Shown: one piece after another, positions 1 to 9,900 of the stretch
Layout of the letters: every line of letters starts with the position of its first letter
Numbering within the stretch: position 1 is the stretch's first letter
Origin: Cordilura impudica
Taxonomy: Eukaryota > Arthropoda > Insecta > Diptera > Scathophagidae
Length of the DNA: 64,000 bases
Assembly: GCA_963682025.1 (NCBI GenBank)
Contig: OY821518.1
Span: 144,821,511-144,885,510 of the forward strand
Reading direction: 5' to 3'
The notes under the pieces: model-generated
Database searches by the model: none
What the model was told of the DNA's origin: nothing
Seen by the model: only the letters and a program-made list of their open reading frames with translations
Made by a program: the position numbers and the translations under genes

Positions 1-1400
1 GCATACGTGGAGTTAAAAAAACTAGTTCCAAAACTTGTTTTGGTTAAATGCATTTGTCACTCAGTACAATTAGTCGTTACTCGTTTCGTGGAGAATTATT
101 ATGCCAAAATCTCTGGAATTTTTAAATCATGAAACATATAACTGGTTTTCAAAAAGTTATATTCGCCAAAAATCTTATAAGCATTTATATAAGGTTATAA
201 ATTCTGGATCTGTGAATATATATAGTTGTAGCATTTGCATTTATATAACCTTTTAATTGATAACAAGGCACGATTACAAATAACAAACGTATGCGACACA
301 CGTTGGCTTTCCATCGAGGTATCTGCTTCAAGAATGCAATGGCTGGAGTTAAAGACACATTTTAATATTGCAAAAAACTACGAAAATTACCACATGGTCG
401 AAAAAGTTAAGTGATCTCTATGACGAGACTCATTATTTGTATTTGCTATTTTTGAAGCCGGTTTCAAATGACATTCAAGTGTAAAATAAGAACTTTAAAA
501 CTTCAAAATCAAATCCGACAAAGTTGGTAACAGATTTGGAATTTATTATATCAAAATTGTTGATGATAACATTAATATTTTGAATGATGAATTCGAAAAC
601 CATGTTGTTTTTAATTGTAACCTAGGATACAGTTTTAAAAACCACATTAATATTGCCATGGCAAATGATGAAAATGATAGCGACGCTATAACCAACATCA
701 GAAAAACATGTGTCAATTTTATTATCGGCCTAAGCAACTAATTAATATGTACTTATAGTTTGAATATAAAAAATATTAAGTAACTTTGTTATATATTTTT
801 AATAGACTACCAGAAAATTTTGAAATTTTAAGACAAATAGGCCGATTTTATATTGAAAAAGTACTATGTGCAATGAAAGATAACATCACTGATATTGTTA
901 ACAACTTTTATAATGGAGAAAGTTTAAAGGAAAAAATTATCGATCAATTTACCTGCATTAATTTAGTAAAAAATGGGCAAATATTAAAAATACCATTAAA
1001 TTTTGGAGTTCAAAGATGCAATAATCCCTTTAAGGAAATTTGCAATTCAACTATTATCCTTGCCGTGGTCCAATGCGGATGTAGAAAAGCTTTTAACCAA
1101 ATGAATTTAGTAAAAACTAAATTAAGAGATAGAATTCAAAGTGAAACTGTAAAACTAAATTAAGAGATATAATTCAAAGTGACACTGTAAATACCTTATT
1201 GCAGGTTCGGTACGTATCTATATGTTTATATGTTTTTACAATAAAAGGGATAACATTTGAATTCTCAGATATGGTCTAAAATGTATTGGAATATGTCAAA
1301 ATTAGGAGCCACCAAAGCAATGGTTAAGATTAATAGGAACAAATGTTGTTTATGAAAATACTGAATATAGTGTTTATGATTGGGTCGAAGTATTATTATT
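1..1400 (+). pseudogene. hAT-like transposase relic
   Basis: Conceptual translation of the plus strand in shifting frames gives pieces in the order expected for a fly hAT-like transposase: VKCICHSVQLV (about 45-90), MPKSLEFLNHETYNWFSKS (from 101), CDTRWLSIE (from 292), a DETHYLYLLFLKP block (about 425-460), and RLPENFEILRQIGRFYIEKV (about 805-865). A C-terminal-like PKQWLRLIGTNVVYEN stretch sits near 1310-1360. At least four frame changes and several stops separate them, so no functional product is possible. A 38-bp direct duplication (about 1114-1189) adds a late scar. The 5' end lies outside the window and no terminal inverted repeat was found. The hAT assignment rests on remembered family motifs, not on a search; another hAT/ZBED-derived gene is possible. 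Confidence 0.6.
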
Positions 1401-1725
1401 ATTTATTTCATTTTTATCGATATTTATGTTAAAAAGTTTACACTTAATTAATAATAAACTACTTTTTAGTCTTTAAGACTGAAAGTAATAAAATATCTAT
1501 GTAATATTTTTCGATTGTTTTAAATTAATTTTAAAATTTAAACGGTATTTTGAAAATTTTGCCATTTCTGGCCATTTTGATCTTGAAATTTAGCCATTTT
1601 TACTCTCTCGGAGTTGGCAACAATGTAAATAGTGCAATAAGTCAATATATATATGTAAACATATAAACGATATGGAGGGTACCAAAGATTCGGCACAGCT
1701 GAATTTATCACTCTCACTTTTTACT
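1401..1725. other. AT-rich intergenic DNA
   Basis: No gene is seen. Near 1670-1710, on the minus strand, is a copy of a dispersed motif reading GCTGTGCCGAATCTTTGGTA followed by a CCCTCC box. Related pieces occur near 44.7, 45.6 and 58.2 kb. Confidence 0.4.
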
Positions 1726-2345
1726 TTTATACCCTATACCACTATGTGGTTTGGGTATAATGACTTTGTGCTGCTGTTTGTAACAACCAAAAATATTTGA
1801 CCTAGACCCATCTTTTATTATACCGATCGGCTCAGAATCACTCTCTGAGTCGTTTTAGCGGTGCCCGTCCGTCCGTCCGTCTGTGTGTCCATATAAACCT
1901 TGTAATCAAACTACAGGTCGCAAATATGAATATGTTTTGATGATATTTGGTATATAAGCTTTTATCAGGATGAACGCTGTTGAAATTGGTCAAAATCGGT
2001 TCATGTTCAGACCTAGCCCCATATAAATGACCCCTACGAAATCAACATAAATTGTCATAAGATTCAAATTATCATATAGATCTTAGTAAAATTGGGTTTG
2101 TATGTGTTTATTCTATCCATTAATCAGTAGTCCAAAAATAATCCCTATTGGACAATTCTTAGTCATAGGCCCCATGAACCTTATCATATCTGCAGCCAAA
2201 AATATTAATAACAATGCCACTCAAATTTGGTTTTTGCTTAATTTCTATATCCAGTTAGTTGGACCGAAGAGATAGGGTTTCTCAACCGTGGTATAGGGTA
2301 TCGTATGGTCGGTCTAGACCGACTATAATTTTCTGACTTGTTTTT
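1726..2345 (+). mobile_element. DINE-1/mini-me-like element, copy 1
   Basis: This copy starts with TATACCCTATACCACTATG and ends with the palindromic GGTCTAGACC box followed by a CTGACTTGTTTT tail. Between them lie a short (CCGT)n tract at about 1866 and a conserved core (GTAATCAAACTACAGGTCGC). The same order recurs in at least eleven other pieces in this window. The arrangement (hairpin near each end, GTCY microsatellite, no coding capacity) matches non-autonomous DINE-1/mini-me elements, which are linked to Helentrons in Diptera. The class assignment is inference; repeat status is seen directly. This copy is internally shorter than the 790-800 bp copies. Confidence 0.7.
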
Positions 2346-4080
2346 AAATAAAAAATCAGATAAAAGTATTGAAGAAGTATTACATGATATTGGTTAGTAA
2401 GAAGTAACCATAATTTACAGCACTAATTTGTTGCTTTGTGTTTTGTTTAATGTTTTTGTCTGTAAATACCGTCATAAATGCAGGTATATCGAGTTTCGTG
2501 AAATATTGAAACCTTGGTGCGGTATTAGATGTCCTAAACATAACTAGTAGTTCATTTATAAATTTTTTTTATTTTATTTAATTTTGAACTCTTCTTTCCA
2601 AATATGTCATTTTAAACATCAAATTTAGTATAATCATCTAATCATCTTTGTGGGTGATTGGGGCCAAATTTGATAATTTCGTCCGTTTTTACATTTCTTA
2701 AAAATATTGCAGCTGGAAATTACACAGTTGAAAAGTGAATCTGGCAGCGCCATGAATAAAAAATGATACATTGAGTGAATTTATGGTACGGATGTAAAAT
2801 GGAATTATTTAAATTCCCAATTGACCAAGAAACAAAATACATACATTCAAACATGCAAAGGAACAAACTTACGACAAACAAATGAATAAATATGACCAAA
2901 AGTATTCGAAAAAGCCATTGGCGACGACAAGGAAACACTACAAATAGAAAATAAACACATAGAAATGTATAAATTCATACACACACACAAACACACATAC
3001 ACACATAAGTAGTCAAATAACTAACAAAATGAATAACTAACAAAATGAACAATTCAAAGGAACATTGTACAACAAAATCCAGCTAGACTAAACATTTAGT
3101 ACATTTTACGAAACCAATTCGCAAAAAAGCAATTTAAAAAGCAAATAAAAATTCTAGCACAATGAACGAACAATTCACATACATAGTATATAGCAAATAC
3201 GAATAAGATCAGGTGGCATCAGCATTGATAAATGATAGCAAAAGCATTAAGCCAGTTGGGTGAAAATGAAAGGACATGAAAAGAAAAGGATGAGATAAAT
3301 GGAATGAATATTGTAAACATGGGTTAGTAAACATTCACACTTTATATAAAGTTAGTTGATGACCAAATAAAAAAAATAAATAAATAAAACCAACCTATGA
3401 ACCTAAATCCATACGTACGTAAATACACTAATACAAATATAGTACGAGTATGTATTCAAATGTTTATATTGTTACAAATGCATTTTAAAGACAATATTTT
3501 TATTTTCATCCCAATTCGGGTGCATCTAACGGGCGATGAGATAACTTTTAAATGAAATTACCAATAGGTGGTAATTAGTGTATTCAATTAATCGGCATTA
3601 TGTTTTAACCCGTGTATTGAGAAAACTATTAGTCGGGGTTGAGTTTTAATCAATTTATTTTAAATTATTCGATTAATCGAATAATATAATTTTTTATAAA
3701 TTGATTGGTTAATAAAAAAAAAAAATAATGATGAGTAAAGATGGTGAATAATACAGACAGAGTACACAATTATAAGGTCTATTACTAAAATCATAGTTGG
3801 CGGTGTCGTCAATATTTCAGGTTATTGAATTTTTAACATTTAAAATATGGGAAACAAATTTATCAGTTTTTGAGTTGTACAAAATTTTTGAAAATAAACA
3901 ATAAATATACGGTACAAACCAGCGACCTGGAATCAGAAAAAAGAGATTCCTATTCCATGGAGAGCCAGCAACTCGTCCAAGTTACTAATGGGTTTAAGGA
4001 CGTTGGTCAACGCAAATATGTCAGAGGCAAACATCTAGAGGACGACTTTAAAACTTTACAAAAATATGCAATTTGAAAAG
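2346..4080. other. AT-rich intergenic DNA, no gene recognised
   Basis: No coding region with family features is visible. The stretch holds a short CA-rich run (about 2975-3005), poly-A runs and ATCGATTAAT-type palindromic words near 3590-3720. The open frame at 3870-4076 has no recognisable motif. Confidence 0.4.
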
Positions 4081-4475
4081 CAGAAACAAATTCCTAAAAT
4101 ACCAAAGCGCCACAAAGAAGCCAGAGTTAACTAAGATATATATTCACCAATTGGGAAACGGTATGTCTTATTATCATCTGTTTTGCAATCTTAGTTTATA
4201 TTGAATCCAGCCACTTCAGGTTATATTTCTCGACGAAAAAATGTGGATTCATGGATCCAAAGGGATCCATTACGTTTCACTAAAGGAAATTTTGGTGATT
4301 GAAGCATAATAGTGTAGGGGCATTTTCGGATAAGGGTTGCTTGGAAGTTCAAATAACAACTTTTCTGGTGTCATTTTTGGAGGAAAAATGTGATATAAAG
4401 TGGTGTTTTCAACAGAATAATACTCGAATCCACAAAACAGTGGCATGTTAGTCAAACATTATTTTTTTTTTGTTG
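4081..4475 (+). pseudogene. Tc1-like transposase fragment
   Basis: In shifting frames the plus strand gives a Tc1-type order. PKIPKRHKEARVN (about 4095-4130) stands where Tc1 proteins have a KAHKKARLEFAK block. IFLDEKMWIHGSKGIHY (about 4225-4275) corresponds to FSDEKKFNLDGPDG with the first catalytic Asp. GAFSDKGCLEV (about 4317-4350) is like WGCFG..G, and KWCFQQNNTRIHKTVA (about 4398-4445) is like FQQDNDPKHTS. The second catalytic Asp position reads Asn. Frameshifts and a stop after TVAC show decay. Only about 400 bp survive, the third catalytic residue is missing and no inverted repeats were found. Motif comparison is from memory. Confidence 0.55.
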
Positions 4476-5186
4476 TTGCGTGCATTCTTCGCAAGATATA
4501 CAGTTTGTCTAGACATTATTTTTACGTTACAGTCCGTCGTTTTGGAGAAATAGAGATATAAAATAGTGTATCGTATAAATAAGATTCCTTTTTTTGTATA
4601 TTTGTGAATGTATTTATGCTTTTAAAGAGATATTATAAAATCTTTCCAAATAGAGCTCATTCAAGTGCTTAGAATTTAATTATTCGTTGATGTTGGAGAA
4701 ATTACGAGAGGGCATGATTTAAATTTTTGCCAAGCATATAAAATTCTCTAATAAATGACTATTTTCAATATGTAATTTAGCTGGACCCGTTTTTGTATTT
4801 AAATTAAAGCAGAAAGTTATATATATACATAAACATTAGCTGGACCCGGAAAACTGCGTTTTACCTTCAAATAATTGTTGGTTATTCGTTAGTATACTAA
4901 CTCCAATGCCATCTACCGGGGTCTAGACATACATAACAAATTTTCTCATGATCAAATTTTGTTTAATTTGTTATAACATATTCATTCAAAGATCAATAAA
5001 CAATTGTTCACGTTGCAAAACTCGATTCAACAGATAATCGATTTCTCAAATAGTTTGATTGTAACATCTAACAACACCTAATGGTTGTATATCTAATCAG
5101 AAATTATTTCATATACATATATACATACATTCTGAATATAAATCAAATCAGACTGTACATATAGATATTCGTAAATATCCCAGCAC
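4476..5186. other. AT-rich intergenic DNA
   Basis: Nothing coding is recognised. The phrase AGCTGGACCCG occurs twice (near 4780 and 4839), a small direct repeat. Confidence 0.35.
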
Positions 5187-5191
5187 CGGCG

Positions 5192-5230
5192 CACAGTGGC
5201 GCCATTTGAGTTTTTTCGTTGCAAAAATCA
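5192..5230 (+). repeat. Transib left terminus, RSS-like
   Basis: Heptamer CACAGTG (5192-5198), a 23-bp spacer, then CAAAAATCA (5222-5230). The heptamer equals the V(D)J recombination-signal consensus. The second block resembles the RSS nonamer (ACAAAAACC consensus), and the 23-bp spacing equals that of the 23-RSS. Confidence 0.8.
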
Positions 5231-5510
5231 TATCTTTTGAACCGAATAACATAATTGAACAGTTTAAACAGCATATGATAGATAACTGTTCAGCCTATGA
5301 AATGAGCGTTTGCAGAGGGTGCTACGCTTTGTAGGGGCCTACTGATGGGTTATCAAAATTAAAATTTGTAGAAAAATCAATTTTATGGTAACTAAAAACA
5401 AATATTTTAAAATTTTTAGATTGTTTTTATTTTTTTTCTTTAGGGTTTTATGTTTTAAATTATTACCCAACAAATTAAAAAAAAATTACCTCTTTTTTAA
5501 ATTTATTTTT

Positions 5511-7776
5511 TCAATTTTCTGTAAAATATTCATCACAATTCGTAAGAGAAGGTATATCTAAAAGACTAATCATTTCTAAACTATAATTATTTTCTAACTC
5601 TATTCGTGACTTCACATGCCGCAGGGAAGAAATAAGTGTATCGGAAGATGCTGCCAACATGTTGAAGAGGTCCTCATTTTGCCTTACCCTTGATGCTTTG
5701 AATGTGTTCTGCAATCTATATTTTTTATAAAATTTGTTAAGAGACTCCTGTGCTTCTTCAGAAAGCTCTCCAATTGGCAAAGACTGGTACTCAATTATAT
5801 CTTTGCCATGCGCCAATATTTTATGTACGGTCGGGGTCAACTTCTTCTGTGGATACATTTCTGCTAAAAGAGATGCAGTTTTCGATGCATATTCTCCATA
5901 TTTTGTAGAATTGACATTTTCTTTGCAGTTTAAAACATTCAAGATCGTTCCCAATCTTTTCACGATTTGATTGTCAATTCCAGTGATTCTAGCTACTGCC
6001 TCATCATTTTCAAAAAATCTCCTAGAAGTGTTTCCATCGTTTGAGTTACCATATCCGTGCTTGGGACTTTTAGTCCAACTTGTTTAAAAAAAGCATCCTG
6101 TATTTGCTTCTTTCTGATCTTTTCCTTATCCTTTATTGATGTATTTTCATCGAAGTTTTCCTCCTCTTGTGGTAGGGTATACGCCAGTTTTAGCAAGAAC
6201 TCCATACACCTTATCCTTGCGTGCAATGGTGACATTCCATATTCGTAATTCTCCTCGTTTGTAGAATCGTTTAAATTACCAAAGTTCTTCTGACTCTTTT
6301 TGCAAATCGGGCATGACAATGTTGAGGTTGTTCCTGTCAGTTCGTTTACGACTTTTCCGTCAACCATGATCAGGTGGAACTCGTAATTGCATTCAATATA
6401 TTTTTCTTCTCCAATTTGCAGCTTTATAGGCTTAATCTTGCTTATTTGTTCTTCAGTGTCCTTCACCGTGGTCCTTATGAGTTCTGCCGATTCCCTTGCA
6501 AACTGAAACATTATTGGTCGGCAATAATGCACTGATGACGGACGTGGATTTTTCCAGTGTAGGGAAATGTCAGATTTTAGCCGCAAAGGAACAACAGATG
6601 CCATAAACATTTTTCCGTCCGATATTGTAGCGTCATCGGAAGATATCCTTTGCTTATAAACGCTTTGTCCGGATGATCCATCGCAGCCCCATTTGCTGAT
6701 CAATGTCAGTTTCTCATTTTCACCTTATTTTCAGGAAGACTCTCCAACAACCGTTTTGCTGTATGGCCCATGAGATCCTGCAGATTGGCTTTCGCAGAGA
6801 CTTCCGTAAACTCCGTATGCAGTAGTCGTGAATTTATTTTGGCTTGCGTAATATGCTTGTATCCTGGTAAAACGTCAGCCCCGTGTCGCATCAAGGATGC
6901 CCGTAGTATCTCATATTTTTCTTTGGAAAGTTGTAAGTCCATAAACAAGGCCAAGGCTTCTTCGGAACCATACTTTTTAATGTGGGCGTGGGAATGCTTT
7001 CCTTAATCCTTTTTAGTCGCAGTGGGCTTGCATAAGCAACAGATCTTGTAATCTGCGACCTAACTCTTTCACTATCCTTTGTATATTTAATAGACAGCGC
7101 GTCCGATAAATGCTTCGTGGTCAAGTCATTGGTGGTATCGGCAAGTTTCCTCTTTCTTGTGAAAATTGAACACTCCTCAATACTTTTTTTGGCCTTCCTT
7201 TTGCTCCTCTGGTTGATGTGGTGGGTTTATCTACTGCCAATATATCCGCGATGGTGTCTTCATTAAGCCAGTCCTCGTATTTGGAGTTGAAGTTCTGAAT
7301 GGTTCGATTAGATTTCACCCATTTTGCCTTAATATTTGCATATATCAGATAAAAATTATTTTTTATAATTTCGCTTCTCTCAATATTTCCGTATAAGCTA
7401 TCAGGTTCTTCTAAAGCAGCTTCCGTAAAAAACTTTGGTGTGGTTGACCTTCTAAACAGTTCAAATAATTTTAAATTGTTTAACGCCATGGTTTCAGTAC
7501 TTGTTGCGCCAACTTTCAGTCGTAGACTAATCCAGGCATTATGCTTATTTTGCAATATATAGGCTTGTGCTACCATGCCTAAAAATTGACCTGTTCCCTG
7601 CATACATAAGGATTTATGCTGAATTATGCAATTTTGATATTATGCTCGTGTCTAAATAAGATTTGTGCCTACCTGGAGGGACCATAAGTCAATATTGTTC
7701 TTGACCATTTGTACTCCAAGGTAATTTTTAAGTGAGATGCGTACCTGCGAATTTCAATGAGTAGTTTTTTGTGCAT
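5511..7776 (-). pseudogene. Transib transposase (RAG1-core homologue), frameshifted
   Basis: A likely start Met at 7776 opens a short exon (MHKKLLIEIRRYASHLKNY...) ending at donor CAG|GTAGGC. The intron is 7598-7673 and the second exon resumes at acceptor ATGCAG with GTGQFLGMVAQAYILQNKHN. The protein then runs through five minus-strand frames, with shifts near 7121, 6975, 6725 and 6065. Diagnostic blocks: ISKWGCDGSSGQSVYKQ (position of the first catalytic Asp, RAG1 D600), CPICKKS (the C2 half of the RAG1 zinc site), a GNTSRRFFEN-like block, TVHKILAHGKDIIE (the H2 half, compare RAG1 HKTLAH), and LPIGELSEEAQESLNK (position of the catalytic Glu, RAG1 E962). The segment aligning with RAG1 LHCDIG reads LHARIR, so the second Asp cannot be placed. 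RAG1-like N-terminal RING and nonamer-binding regions are not seen. Confidence 0.85.
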
Positions 7777-8388
7777 CCTGTGTCTCTAACAGAATATTGG
7801 GAGTAGACTTTGGCAGAGGCTCACAGGTAGATAACCGACTTAAAATGCAATTTTCAAACTATTAGATCAAACTACTGTCAGTCAAAACATGCAACCATGT
7901 CTTTTTAAACTTTATTACCTCTAGAAGCCAAACGGGCACGTACGGGCAGATAAGACCTTTTGAATTATGTAAAGAAATAATCAAAGAACATGTTTTGCAA
8001 ATATAGAAAAATATAGATTTTTTTTATTTTCCGTCAAAGTTGAAAAATAGTGAAAAAACGGATAGTTTTTAAATAGTGATTTATCAGGAGAAACACAAAG
8101 CAAACAGTTAATTTTTTTTTTATCATTATACATTTAATAAATACATCAATCAATACAAATAAAAAATAAGGCGATTCGTTACCCATTTTTCGTGATATTA
8201 CACCTGAAATCGCAACAAATTGACTAAAAATTGTGTGTTTTTTTGAAAACCGAAAGTCGGTCAACTTTGAACGGTTATATCTTCTAAACTAAAAATGTGA
8301 TATTATTAAGAGTAGCATATTTGAAATCGTTGAAAAGTTTCATATAACATGGGTGTATTCAAAACTTCGTCGGCGCACATGAAAATTT

Positions 8389-8428
8389 TGATTTTTGAAA
8401 CCTCGTTTGCTCTACGGGCGCCACTGTG
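8389..8428 (-). repeat. Transib right terminus, RSS-like
   Basis: Read inward on the minus strand: CACAGTG (8428-8422), a 24-bp spacer, then CAAAAATCA (8397-8389). The first 12 bases match the left terminus exactly. The same nonamer-like block recurs with one base more of spacing, so the pairing is unlikely to be chance. Confidence 0.8.
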
Positions 8429-8433
8429 CGGCG

Positions 8434-8857
8434 TCAGCGAACGGATTCATGCCTACATAAAATTTCTTCTCATAACTAACCCAACATAAATACTGGATAT
8501 GATCTTTATCTGACGTTAACTAAAAAATTTCGAAATATATACTCTGAGGGAACCCGGTTTCTAATGGATGTTGTATAATGACGCCTCTATCGGCACAAAA
8601 CCTAACTATAAATCATTTACGCATCCCTGCTAATATAACATGACAATCGGCTGCAGATATACCCATATTTTTAAAGCTCGTATTCACAAAAGGCGGGTAC
8701 AGAGGGCTACAAAGCACCTGCAGAAAGCACCGTATTACCGATAAAAATATAAAACATCTTAATAACGAAATTTTGGATACTCATTATTTTTTTTGGTTTG
8801 AGATCATTTTGATTTTGCTGAATTTTTATTTTCGGAATACAAATACATTCCGGTTAG
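8434..8857. other. intergenic DNA
   Basis: No gene or repeat end is recognised between the Transib element and the mariner relic. Confidence 0.35.
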
Positions 8858-9900
8858 TTGGTACGTTACACGAAGAAGCAGCGTATTTTTATTATTAAAA
8901 CATTTCTTGAAAATGGCAAAAGTTTTCAATATGTAATTAAGAAATTTAGAACAAAATTCGATAGAGAAAATGCTGTATCAAATCGTGCCATCAAGCTGAT
9001 GGTTGAGAAATTTGAAGAAACTGGATCCGCTCATGATAACAGAAGCAGAATTTATCAACGTAGTAGTGGTTCAATCAACAATGTAGCAGTTGTGAGCAAA
9101 AGTGTTGAAGAAGATCCAAAAACTTCCATTCGTCATCGTTCGCAGCAATTAAACATCAAAGGATCCACATTATTCAACATTCTGCATCGTGATCTCCATT
9201 TAAAGACTTATAAGATCAACCCGAACAAAGAACTAAAACCAGCTGACAACGTATTACGTCGGCATCGAGAAACAAGAAGAAAATGAGAATTTTTTTAACA
9301 AAATAATTTTCACCGACGAAGCCCATTCCAACTCAATGGCTATGTCAACAAGCAGAATTGCCGCATTTGAGGTGAAGAGTTATCTTAGAGCAACGATTAC
9401 ATCCACAAAGATTTACGGTTTGGTGTGGTTTGTGGTCAGGAGGAATCATCGGACCATATTTTTTTGAAAACAAAAATGGAAATGCGATTACGGTCAATGG
9501 AAATCGCTACAGGGAGATGATCCGAAGCTTTTTGTGGCGGAATATTGATGAGTTAGACGTACAGAATATGTGGTTTCAACAGGATGGTGCCACTTGCCAC
9601 ACAGCAAGAGAAACAATGGATCTTTTGAAAGAAAAGTTCGAAAATCTCATTATTTCTCGTAGAAGAGGAGTGAATTGGCCACCAGGGTCGCGCGACTTGA
9701 CACCTTCAGATAATTTTTGGTGAGGTTTTTTGAAATCGAAAGTGTACAACAATAATCCCACAACAGTTCAAGAGCTTAAAAACAACATTATCGAGCAGAT
9801 ATCAAGCATTGACAACAGTTTATTGCAAAACGCGATTGAGAATTTTGGTAGAAGATTAGAAGCCTGCCGAGCCAGACGGGGGGCCACTTGTTTGACATAA
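8858..9900 (+). pseudogene. rosa-like (DD41D) mariner transposase relic A
   Basis: The open stretch 8858-9286 carries the helix-turn-helix half: YTKKQRIFIIKTFLENGKSF, then SIRHRSQQLNIKGSTLFNIL, LHLKTYKI and ELKPAD. After a stop and shift comes IIFTDEAHF (first Asp), then 9430-9723 with GGIIGPYFFENKNG, WFQQDGATCHTARE (second Asp) and WPPGSRDLTPSDNFW (third Asp). There are 41 residues between the second and third Asp, the spacing of the DD41D rosa clade of Tc1/mariner. A TGA follows NFW, and the C-terminus continues in frame as GFLKSKVYNNN to about 9897. All three Asp codons survive, but the frame is broken at least twice. No confident terminal repeats were found. It diverges clearly from the copy at 27-28 kb. 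Confidence 0.75.

Larger units (their letters stand above)
5192..8428 (-). mobile_element. Transib transposon, complete ends
   Basis: A 3237-bp element is bounded by CACAGTGGCGCC at 5192-5203 and its exact reverse complement at 8417-8428. It is flanked on both sides by the identical 5-bp sequence CGGCG (5187-5191 and 8429-8433). Transib transposons make 5-bp GC-rich duplications (CGNCG) and have termini beginning CACWRTG, so ends, target duplication and encoded protein agree. Inside, on the minus strand, is a Transib/RAG1-type transposase broken by frameshifts. The perfect duplication suggests a fairly recent insertion, whereas the coding damage shows this copy cannot supply its own transposase. 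Confidence 0.9.
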
